A stretch of DNA of 22,578 nt from Bacteroidota bacterium (lineage in GTDB: Bacteria; Bacteroidota; Bacteroidia; Chitinophagales; Chitinophagaceae): positions 1 to 22,578 of the forward strand of contig JAFAGR010000086.1 in NCBI GenBank assembly GCA_023422565.1, in the 5' to 3' direction. A model generated the notes under the pieces. The model did no database searches. It saw only the letters and a list, made by a program, of their open reading frames with translations, and had not been told where the DNA came from. Position 1 is the stretch's first letter; each line of letters begins with the position of its first letter. A program made the position numbers and the translations under genes. This document shows, in pieces, positions 1 through 5,865 of this stretch.

Positions 1-78
1 CTTATATACTAATGAATCTACCTGGGCACCGGCCGAAAATGTGATAAAAAGATACGATACTGCTACCAACAGTTTCAT
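1..78 (-). CDS. Exported protein, 5' end only (cut by window edge)
   Basis: Reading leftwards from the ATG at 78, the frame stays open to base 1 and gives 26 residues. They have a typical signal-peptide layout: one Lys at position 3, a hydrophobic core (LLVAVSYLFITF), then SAGAQ, where cleavage after Ala-Gly-Ala is likely, followed by a polar mature start (VDSLVYK). A TAnnTTTG element lies four bases ahead of the ATG. The mature protein lies outside the window, so no function can be assigned. It follows the SMR gene in the same direction after 38 bp but probably has its own promoter. Confidence 0.7.
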   Translation of the reverse strand, partial: MKLLVAVSYLFITFSAGAQVDSLVYK

Positions 79-82
79 CCCG

Positions 83-90
83 CAAAGATA
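83..90 (-). promoter_or_regulatory. Bacteroidota -7 element (TATCTTTG) for the partial exported gene
   Basis: On the minus strand this reads TATCTTTG, an exact match to TAnnTTTG. Four bases (CGGG) separate it from the ATG at 78, so the transcript would start at or next to the start codon. I found no convincing -33 TTG at the usual distance, so the call rests on the -7 element and its position. Confidence 0.45.
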
Positions 91-116
91 CTGATTAATT
101 GAAGCTTTAACTGTGG

Positions 117-443
117 TTAGCGAGTCACCAGTTTTAGCCCGGCTATTGAAATTATGAGCGTGGTCAGGAAGAATAAACGCCAGAAATCTGCGGGCTCCTT
201 AAACAGAAATATGCCAACTAACACAGTGCCTGCTGCGCCGATGCCGGTCCATACCGCATATGCCGTACCTATAGGGAGGGTTTGCGTAGCTTTTACCAAA
301 AGCACCATGCTAACGGTAAGGCATACCAGAAAAGCGCCGTACCACATGTATGCCTGGTTGCCCGTGGAAATTTTGGCCTTGCCAAGGCAGGCCGCAAAGG
401 CTACTTCGAAGCAACCCGCAATTATCAGTAACAACCAGTTCAT
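117..443 (-). CDS. SMR-family small exporter, SugE/Gdx (guanidinium/quaternary ammonium) type
   Basis: This is a 108-residue protein with four membrane helices, the standard SMR length; family members work as antiparallel dimers in the inner membrane and exchange cation for protons. Glu13 in helix 1 is the family's shared proton/substrate carboxylate. The stretch LPIGTAYAVWTGIGAAG (residues 56-72) is close to the SugE/Gdx signature, with Tyr62 and Trp65 at the binding-site positions and Ser45 at the Gdx Ser42 position. Oddities are Phe16 where Gdx proteins have Trp16, and three extra residues in the first loop. I recognise no guanidine riboswitch upstream. Guanidinium export is the nearest family role, but the Phe16 change leaves a broader quaternary-ammonium specificity possible. 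It sits 24 bp after the META lipoprotein gene, with a candidate promoter of its own. Confidence 0.9.
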   Translation of the reverse strand: MNWLLLIIAGCFEVAFAACLGKAKISTGNQAYMWYGAFLVCLTVSMVLLVKATQTLPIGTAYAVWTGIGAAGTVLVGIFLFKEPADFWRLFFLTTLIISIAGLKLVTR

Positions 444-447
444 GGCC

Positions 448-476
448 CAAAGATAGCGGTAGACGTATTAAAGCAA
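448..476 (-). promoter_or_regulatory. Candidate promoter of the SMR gene (TTG-N18-TATCTTTG)
   Basis: On the minus strand TTG (476-474) is followed after 18 bp by TATCTTTG (455-448), which fits the Bacteroidota -33/-7 arrangement. Four bases separate the -7 element from the ATG at 443, which predicts a leaderless or nearly leaderless mRNA. The promoter overlaps the 3' end of the upstream lipoprotein gene, whose stop codon is at 468-470. Confidence 0.5.
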
Positions 477-941
477 GGGCATACCTTCAAAACTGGCTAC
501 CGATTCCCCATTTCTTATCAGGTGCAATTGCTTTTCCGTTATCCTGAATTCGGTGATTGAATCGATCATGCCAAGAAAGGTAGTTTCAGCCCACATATCC
601 TGGCAGGCCATCTTGGTTGAATAGAGATGAGAGAAGCGTATGAGGGTGCCGCTGGTAGCGTACTTGCCTCCAAACCTGTTGCAACCCATTCTGCCATTAA
701 TTGAACTATCTGCCGCGTTGAAAAGAATAAATGGTTCCTGGGAATTCACGGAGTCGATCTTCTTTCCTGACAATTCATTAAGCTTCCAGCGATAAGCGAT
801 CAGCCCCTGAACCGAAGGATCGTTACCGGGGGTAGGTATGATGGAATCAGTATTAACCGATGTAGTGGTTCTGGACGGTTCCTTGCAAGCAAACATAATG
901 TTGCTGAATATGAACACCAGTAGAAGATTTTTCATCAGCAT
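468..941 (-). CDS. META-domain (HslJ-like) lipoprotein
   Basis: This is a 157-residue protein with a lipoprotein signal: hydrophobic LLLVFIFSNI then MFAC, making Cys19 the likely lipidated residue. The start may be Met1 or Met3. After a Ser/Thr-rich linker (20-45) comes one META/HslJ domain (about 48-155). Its hallmarks are W-K-L-x-x-L-x-G at the start (52-59), the central NGRMGCNRFGGKY motif (82-94), the later TKMACQ (109-114) and a C-terminal LHLIRNG strand. META proteins are small beta-rich periplasmic or surface lipoproteins, linked in E. coli HslJ to heat and novobiocin resistance; their biochemical role is unclear. Cys87 and Cys113 are the two conserved cysteines and could form a disulfide. 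It lies 52 bp downstream of nhaA in the same direction. Confidence 0.88.
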   Translation of the reverse strand: MLMKNLLLVFIFSNIMFACKEPSRTTTSVNTDSIIPTPGNDPSVQGLIAYRWKLNELSGKKIDSVNSQEPFILFNAADSSINGRMGCNRFGGKYATSGTLIRFSHLYSTKMACQDMWAETTFLGMIDSITEFRITEKQLHLIRNGESVASFEGMPLL

Positions 942-948
942 CTTTTTT

Positions 949-978
949 CAAATCTTTGCAACCACCGTACCAAAGCAA
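949..978 (-). promoter_or_regulatory. Candidate promoter of the META lipoprotein gene (TTG-N19-AAGATTTG)
   Basis: On the minus strand TTG (978-976) is followed after 19 bp by AAGATTTG (956-949), one mismatch from TAnnTTTG, seven bases ahead of the ATG at 941. The TTG lies inside a 17-bp motif (966-982) that is nearly repeated at the SMR promoter (464-480). Confidence 0.35.
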
Positions 979-993
979 GGGCTCCGAATTCGC

Positions 994-2118
994 TTATTTC
1001 AATATTCTTTTTAGATAAAGATAGCCTGCCGTACCTGCCACAAATGAAGAAAGCAATATCATGATCTTGGCATTGTTGATGGTTTGCACATCATCAAAGG
1101 CCAGCATACATATGAAGATGGACATAGTAAACCCAATACCTCCGAGCAGTCCCGCACCAAGAATTTTCTTCATATCAAGTTCGCCGGGAAGAACGGCGAT
1201 GCCTGTTTTCAAAACCAAATAGCTGAAGAAAGTAACTCCCAAAGGCTTTCCAATCAGTAGCCCGGTTGCTATCCCCAAATTCTGCGGTTGCGCTAATGCG
1301 GCAGCCCAACCCGGCGATATGGGAATTGCGGTATTGGCAAGTGCGAATATGGGAAGAATGAGGAACGCAACAGGCACATGAAGAAATTTTTGAAGCTTGT
1401 AAGAGATGGATCTTTCGTCTCCATTTGCAAACGGAATGGCAAATGCAAGCAATACACCGGTTATACTCGCGTGAACCCCTGAATGTAACATGCAATACCA
1501 CATGGCAACCCCGCCGATCAAATAGGGGAGTAATATGTAAACCTTCATCCTGTTCATTAGTCCCAGCAATCCAAATATTCCAAGCGCAGCCAGGAGGTAA
1601 AACCAGGAAAGTGTTTGCGTATAAAAAAAGGCGATCACCAGGATGGCGCCGATATCATCAGCTATTGCGAAGGCAGTGATGAAAACTTTTAGGGCCGCGG
1701 GCACCCTTTTGCCCAACAGAGATAAGATACCGATTGCAAAGGCTATATCCGTGGCCATCGGAATGCCTGCTCCTCCCTGGAGGGGCGTTCCAAAGTTGAA
1801 CAGCGTATACAAACCTGCGGGAAGAAGTATACCGCCTAATGCCGCGCTGATGGGAAGCATGGCGGCTTTGGCGCTGGACAGTTCACCGGCATAGATCTCT
1901 CTTTCAAGCTCGAGGCCTATCAAAAGGAAGAAGATCGCCATGAGGCCATCGTTTATCCAATGTACCAATGTATGGCCCCCGAAATTTGTATCCCAAAAGC
2001 CCGCATAATCGGGAAGTAAGTTGGCAAGTATGAGCGATAAAGCCGTGCAGGCCACCAGCGTTAACCCTCCCGCACGTTCGCTTTCAAAGAACCCGGTAAA
2101 CAGTTTCGATAAAACCAT
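994..2118 (-). CDS. nhaA: NhaA Na+/H+ antiporter
   Basis: This is a complete 374-residue inner-membrane antiporter of normal family length with about 12 transmembrane helices. NhaA exports Na+ (or Li+) in exchange for about two H+ and controls pH and sodium homeostasis. The key residues are present: Asp124 in the GIPMATDIAFAIG segment (E. coli Asp133), the Asp154-Asp155 pair in AIADDIGAIL (Asp163/Asp164), and Lys291 in LLIGKPLGV (Lys300). The N terminus includes the FFESERAGG amphipathic stretch typical of NhaA. The ATG at 2118 begins MVLSKLFTGFF, a sensible cytosolic start. It is transcribed divergently from the Usp cluster, with an inverted repeat and a TATCTTCG element between them. I saw no truncation or frameshift. 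Confidence 0.97.
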   Translation of the reverse strand: MVLSKLFTGFFESERAGGLTLVACTALSLILANLLPDYAGFWDTNFGGHTLVHWINDGLMAIFFLLIGLELEREIYAGELSSAKAAMLPISAALGGILLPAGLYTLFNFGTPLQGGAGIPMATDIAFAIGILSLLGKRVPAALKVFITAFAIADDIGAILVIAFFYTQTLSWFYLLAALGIFGLLGLMNRMKVYILLPYLIGGVAMWYCMLHSGVHASITGVLLAFAIPFANGDERSISYKLQKFLHVPVAFLILPIFALANTAIPISPGWAAALAQPQNLGIATGLLIGKPLGVTFFSYLVLKTGIAVLPGELDMKKILGAGLLGGIGFTMSIFICMLAFDDVQTINNAKIMILLSSFVAGTAGYLYLKRILK

Positions 2119-2148
2119 GGCCTTACATTCTTATCATTGAGAAAACTT

Positions 2149-2169
2149 GGTATGCCTAAAATGCATACC
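2149..2169. repeat. Inverted repeat in the nhaA/usp divergent region (candidate operator)
   Basis: GGTATGC (2149-2155) and GCATACC (2163-2169) are perfect complements around a 7-bp spacer. The repeat lies 31 bp ahead of the nhaA ATG and just downstream of a TATCTTCG element (2183-2176, minus) that could be the nhaA -7 box. A repressor bound here would block early transcription of nhaA. Seven-base arms can arise by chance, so this is only a candidate. Confidence 0.35.
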
Positions 2170-2175
2170 CGGTAA

Positions 2176-2183
2176 CGAAGATA
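2176..2183 (-). promoter_or_regulatory. Candidate nhaA -7 element (TATCTTCG)
   Basis: On the minus strand this is one mismatch from TAnnTTTG and would give a leader of about 50 bases containing the 2149-2169 inverted repeat. I could not place a clear -33 TTG. Confidence 0.25.
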
Positions 2184-2248
2184 GCCAAAGGCGGTTTTTT
2201 GCTGATGGGAAACTTTCCGGTTTCAGCTGTAAGATGGTGAATATCATG

Positions 2249-2256
2249 TAAATTTG
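2249..2256 (+). promoter_or_regulatory. Candidate -7 element (TAAATTTG) for the usp cluster
   Basis: This is an exact TAnnTTTG match on the plus strand, about 55 bp ahead of the first usp ATG at 2312. It is the only such match in the 193-bp divergent region facing right. The -33 side is weak: the nearest TTTC is 24 bp upstream. A short odd palindrome, GGAAACTTTCC (2208-2218), lies further upstream. Confidence 0.35.
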
Positions 2257-2311
2257 GGCAGAAGCAGGGAGGCTGATCGTTTAGGCATGTTGTTCATTTT
2301 AATGCACGTTT

Positions 2312-3139
2312 ATGAAAAAAATACTCCTGGTTTTCGACAGTCACCACTATCCACAATCACTTCTTGATTTCGTGGTGAACCTTCACCAACTCAAGCCACT
2401 TTCTTTGACTGCGGTATTCTTAAGCCCGATGGATTTTTCCGCTTTATGGGCATTCCCGATAGTGCCCGGCTCAGCGGGCCCCTATATTGCGGGCCAGGAT
2501 GATGTGGCGCTTGATGAAAAAAAAATGCATGAGCATATTCAGCGCTTTGAGGCCACATGTTTAAAGAACGATATTACTTTCAGAGTGCATAACGATACTT
2601 CCGGGCTGGTATTTGAAGAAATAAAAAAGGAATCCCGTTTTGCTGACCTGATGCTGATAAGCAGTGAACATTTTTATAACGTATTTGGAGATCAGCCCAA
2701 TGAATACATGAAAGAAGTGATTCACACAAGTGAATGCGCTGTGTTGCTTTTGCCGGATTCTTTTGTTTTTCCAAAGCGCCTGCTGCTTGCTTATGATGGA
2801 TCTGCATCTGCGGTTTTTGCTATCAAGCAATTTGCGTACCTGCTTCCCGAATTGAGTAATCTAGATACAACGCTTGTGTATGGAAGCGAAAAAGATACTG
2901 AGCTTCCCGACCAGGTACTTGCCGAGGAGATCTGCCTCCGGCATTTCGGAAGTTTAAAACTTCAGCGATTGTATATAAAGTCTGCTTCGGAACTGGCAGA
3001 ATGGTTACAACAACAGGCAGGCTCTCTGGTAGTTACAGGCTCCTTTGGCCGGTCAGCTATTTCACAACTTTTTAAAAAGAGTATGCTAACAGAATTGATC
3101 CGCAGCCAAAAGCTGCCCTTGTTCATTGCACATAAATAG
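2312..3139 (+). CDS. Tandem-domain universal stress protein (UspA family), copy 1
   Basis: This 275-residue protein has two Usp domains (about 1-148 and 155-275). It starts with the Usp strand KKILLVFDS, and the second domain reopens with RLLLAYDGSASAVFAIKQF (about 156-174). Usp proteins are small cytosolic alpha/beta proteins, with or without bound nucleotide, that aid survival under starvation, hypoxia or oxidative stress. The C-terminal loop reads GSFGRSAISQLFKKS (from Gly243): G-x2-G is kept, but Lys replaces the third Gly of the ATP loop G-x2-G-x9-G-(S/T), so nucleotide binding is doubtful. It is the first gene of the rightward run, 6 bp ahead of the next Usp, and clearly paralogous to the next two genes. 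Confidence 0.9.
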   Translation: MKKILLVFDSHHYPQSLLDFVVNLHQLKPLSLTAVFLSPMDFSALWAFPIVPGSAGPYIAGQDDVALDEKKMHEHIQRFEATCLKNDITFRVHNDTSGLVFEEIKKESRFADLMLISSEHFYNVFGDQPNEYMKEVIHTSECAVLLLPDSFVFPKRLLLAYDGSASAVFAIKQFAYLLPELSNLDTTLVYGSEKDTELPDQVLAEEICLRHFGSLKLQRLYIKSASELAEWLQQQAGSLVVTGSFGRSAISQLFKKSMLTELIRSQKLPLFIAHK

Positions 3140-3145
3140 GTTGAT

Positions 3146-3979
3146 ATGAATAAAATTATCTGGCTGGTGAACCCGGCCACTTTTAAAGAGGAGGATATTT
3201 CCTTCCCCGCATACATTGCAGCGATAGGAAACAATAAGGTTACGGCAGTTGTACTCAATGAATGGCAATACGGCATGGTGCCGGTGTTAACAAATGATCC
3301 TGTTTTCCCTACAACAAATTATACGATTCCGGAGATCGCTGTTGACGAGAGTGCGTTCCAAAGAGAAACTGAATCGCGCGAAAGAATTCGCAATGCAGCT
3401 TCAAGAGCAGGCATGGAACTTATTTTTCATGATGCCCCGGTAGATAGCGATGAAGGGCTGATAGAGGAGAGCCGCTTCTCAGATCTTGTTCTGGTTAGCG
3501 CAGGGCTTTCTTTTCATGAAGGGGCAGATGAAACCCCTTCGGAATTTGTAATGTCCCTTCTGCCAAAACTGCAATGTCCCGTATTAGTGATGCCTGATGA
3601 TCACCAGGAGATAAAGGAGATATATTTCGCTTATAACGGCGGTTATTCTTCAATGTACGCGATCCGCCAGATGATCTATCTTTTCCCTGAGTTCAGGCGT
3701 TTACCCGTGACCGTTATATATGTGGAAGAAGGAAAGAATGGCATACCGTTTGAAAAATCCATGAAAGATTTCCTGTACAGCCATTTTGAAAATATCACCA
3801 TAAAATTGCTTAAAGGAGAGCCCGCATCCGCGTTAATTGATGAATTGATGCCGAGGAAAAATGTACTCGTTACATTGGGCGCATTCGGCCGCAACCGCGC
3901 TTCCCGATTTTTCAGGCACAGCAATGCGGAAGGTGTTTTGCAGGTTATCAACATACCCGTTTTTATTACTCATCCCTAA
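3146..3979 (+). CDS. Tandem-domain universal stress protein (UspA family), copy 2
   Basis: This 277-residue paralogue of the preceding gene has the same two-domain plan. The first domain ends with the shared ESRFSDLVLVS...CPVLVMPD pattern. The second starts with KEIYFAYNGGYSSMYAIRQM and ends with NIPVFITHP. Its C-terminal loop, GAFGRNRASRFFRHS (from Gly245), again lacks the third Gly, with His in its place. The first domain starts unusually (NKIIWLVNPATFKEED) and has no Asp in the first-strand loop where UspA proteins have D/F-G-S, so it has diverged most. It lies 6 bp after copy 1 and 9 bp before copy 3, surely in one transcript. Function is inferred only from the family: stress survival or signalling, cytosolic. 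Confidence 0.88.
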   Translation: MNKIIWLVNPATFKEEDISFPAYIAAIGNNKVTAVVLNEWQYGMVPVLTNDPVFPTTNYTIPEIAVDESAFQRETESRERIRNAASRAGMELIFHDAPVDSDEGLIEESRFSDLVLVSAGLSFHEGADETPSEFVMSLLPKLQCPVLVMPDDHQEIKEIYFAYNGGYSSMYAIRQMIYLFPEFRRLPVTVIYVEEGKNGIPFEKSMKDFLYSHFENITIKLLKGEPASALIDELMPRKNVLVTLGAFGRNRASRFFRHSNAEGVLQVINIPVFITHP

Positions 3980-3988
3980 ACAAAATCT

Positions 3989-4828
3989 ATGATAAAGATC
4001 GTTGCCGTTTTCGACGGATTGAAATTTTCAGAAGCCACATTGCACCACGCTATCAAAATGGTGAAAAATCAGAACGCTCATTTGGTGGGCCTCTTTCTTG
4101 AAGATTTTACCTACCAAAGTTTTAGTAAATACCGTGCAATAGCAAAGGATAAGTTAAGCGAGAAAGAGATTGCCGCTCTTGAACAACAGGATGCAGACCT
4201 TCGAAAAGAATCGCGCCGGCTTTTTGAAGATGTGTGTAAGCGTGAGGGTATCGAATTTTCCCTTCATAAGGAAGCTAATGTGGCCTATCCGGCCTTGATT
4301 CATGAAAGCATTTATGCTGACCTGGTGATAATAGACCAGGCGGAAACATTCACACCTTATACCGAGGATAGGCCCACCCAGTTTATAAAAGATTTTCTCT
4401 CCGCCACAGAATGCCCGGTGCTTTTGGTAAGGGGTACAGAAGAAATAAATGCCGCAACATTATTGTTCGACGGGTCTCCTAATTCAGTATTCGCCATCAA
4501 GCAGTTCAGTTATGTGATTCGCTCTGCCTCTGAAATGCCGGTGGAGGTTATTACCGTAAAAGAAAGTGACGAAAGCCTTCATCTGCCGGATAATAAACTG
4601 ATGAAAGAATTTATGAAAAGGCACTTCCCGCATGCCAACTTCAATGTATTGAAGGGAAATGTGGCGGATGTGGAGATCATTGAGCATGTAAAACAGGGAG
4701 ACGGTAAATCTCTCGTTGTATTGGGAGCATACAAAAGAGGATTTGTGTCAAGGTGGTTCAAAGAAAGCCTCGCCGATGCGCTGATGCGTAACGTATCTAA
4801 CCCGCTTTTCATAGCACACAGCAAATAA
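3989..4828 (+). CDS. Tandem-domain universal stress protein (UspA family), copy 3
   Basis: This 279-residue third copy of the array has a first Usp domain beginning IKIVAVFDGLKFSEATLHHA and a second beginning ATLLFDGSPNSVFAIKQFSY, very like copy 1. A charged helical insert (about residues 50-80, rich in Lys/Glu) follows strand 2 of domain 1. Its C-terminal loop is GAYKRGFVSRWFKES (from Gly246), where both the second and third loop glycines are replaced, so it is the most degenerate of the three as an ATP site. The protein ends NPLFIAHSK. Its stop codon at 4826-4828 is the in-frame stop just ahead of the next gene. Role by family only. Confidence 0.88.
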   Translation: MIKIVAVFDGLKFSEATLHHAIKMVKNQNAHLVGLFLEDFTYQSFSKYRAIAKDKLSEKEIAALEQQDADLRKESRRLFEDVCKREGIEFSLHKEANVAYPALIHESIYADLVIIDQAETFTPYTEDRPTQFIKDFLSATECPVLLVRGTEEINAATLLFDGSPNSVFAIKQFSYVIRSASEMPVEVITVKESDESLHLPDNKLMKEFMKRHFPHANFNVLKGNVADVEIIEHVKQGDGKSLVVLGAYKRGFVSRWFKESLADALMRNVSNPLFIAHSK

Positions 4829-4834
4829 TATTTT

Positions 4835-5845
4835 TTGGATTCTCTTACTCATATTGCATTGGGCGCCTGCATGGGCGAAGCTTTTGCGGGCCGCACGGTT
4901 GGCCGCAAAGCACTATTGTGGGGCGCCCTGGCGCAAAGCATTCCCGATATTGATTTTATTGCAGGCTTTTATTTAGGCACCTCTGAAAATTTACTGGCGC
5001 ATCGCGGCTTTACGCACTCGATACTTTTCGCTCTTGTGATAACACCCTTAATGGCCTTTACGGCCGAACACTTTCACAGGCCGCATAATATTTCATTGAA
5101 AAGATGGATGGGATTTTTTGCCGCTGTTATCTTCGGCCATATTCTTTTCGACGCCTTTAATAATTACGGTGTCGCCTGGTTTGAACCTTTCGGCCATCAC
5201 CGCTTTTCTTTCAACACAATTTATGTGGTTGACCCCTTCTTCTCCGTTTCGGTTGGCATATCCTGCATAGCCCTCGCGGTGCTGCCACGATTCAGTATAC
5301 GGAGAAAATTTTGGTGGAAGTTCGGCCTCGCCGCCACGGCTGTTTATATGGGCTACAGCCTTATCAATAAGTTTAAGATAGACTATGATGTAAAGAAGGC
5401 GCTCGCTGCGCAAGGCATCGAATACAAAATGTATTTCACCACCCCGGCTCCTCTGCAAAATTGGCTGTGGTTTGTGGTGGCGGGAGATGAAAAGGGATTT
5501 CATGTAGGGTATCACTCGGTGTACGACAGAGATAAAAAAATTTCTCTTAAATATTTTCCGAGAAACGAAGAGTTGCTTGTTCCTTATAAGGCAAATCACG
5601 ATGTAATAAATCTTAAACGGTTCTCTCAGGGTTTTTACACGGCGGAGATGTATAATGATACACTTGTATTCAACGATCTTCGCTTCGGGCAGGAAGTAGG
5701 CTGGTACGACTCTTCAGGCAAATTTGCCTTTCATTTTTATTTGTTGCAGGAAAACGCTAATGACCTCGTGGTTCAGCGTGGCCGTTTTGCCCGGTGGTCT
5801 CCTGCCGTTGCCAAAAGTTTGTTTCTAAGAATTGCCGGTTATTAA
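4835..5845 (+). CDS. YdjM/YbcI-like membrane-bound metal-dependent hydrolase (DUF457), TTG start
   Basis: This 336-residue membrane protein belongs to the YdjM/DUF457 group of predicted inner-membrane metal-dependent hydrolases. The N terminus M-D-S-L-T-H-I-A-L-G with His6, the LAQSIPDID segment (Asp38, Asp40) and HRGFTHS (His56, His61) are the family's metal-ligand motifs. About four transmembrane helices lie between residues 25 and 190, followed by a soluble C-terminal half of about 140 residues with no motif I recognise. The start must be TTG: the conserved MDSLTH begins at TTG 4835, and the in-frame stop of the upstream usp gene is only three codons before it. The natural substrate of the family is not established. 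It lies 6 bp after usp copy 3, so it is co-transcribed with the Usp array. Confidence 0.87.
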   Translation: MDSLTHIALGACMGEAFAGRTVGRKALLWGALAQSIPDIDFIAGFYLGTSENLLAHRGFTHSILFALVITPLMAFTAEHFHRPHNISLKRWMGFFAAVIFGHILFDAFNNYGVAWFEPFGHHRFSFNTIYVVDPFFSVSVGISCIALAVLPRFSIRRKFWWKFGLAATAVYMGYSLINKFKIDYDVKKALAAQGIEYKMYFTTPAPLQNWLWFVVAGDEKGFHVGYHSVYDRDKKISLKYFPRNEELLVPYKANHDVINLKRFSQGFYTAEMYNDTLVFNDLRFGQEVGWYDSSGKFAFHFYLLQENANDLVVQRGRFARWSPAVAKSLFLRIAGY

Positions 5846-5865
5846 TTTGTTTAAAATAAATCAGG

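Noticed and set aside
444..467. Guanidine riboswitch ahead of the SMR gene
   Set aside because: Only 24 bp separate it from the upstream stop codon, and the predicted transcript is leaderless, leaving no room for an aptamer.
5093..5599. Open frame of 168 codons on the minus strand
   Set aside because: Antisense to the conserved YdjM-like gene, with no recognisable domain or start context.
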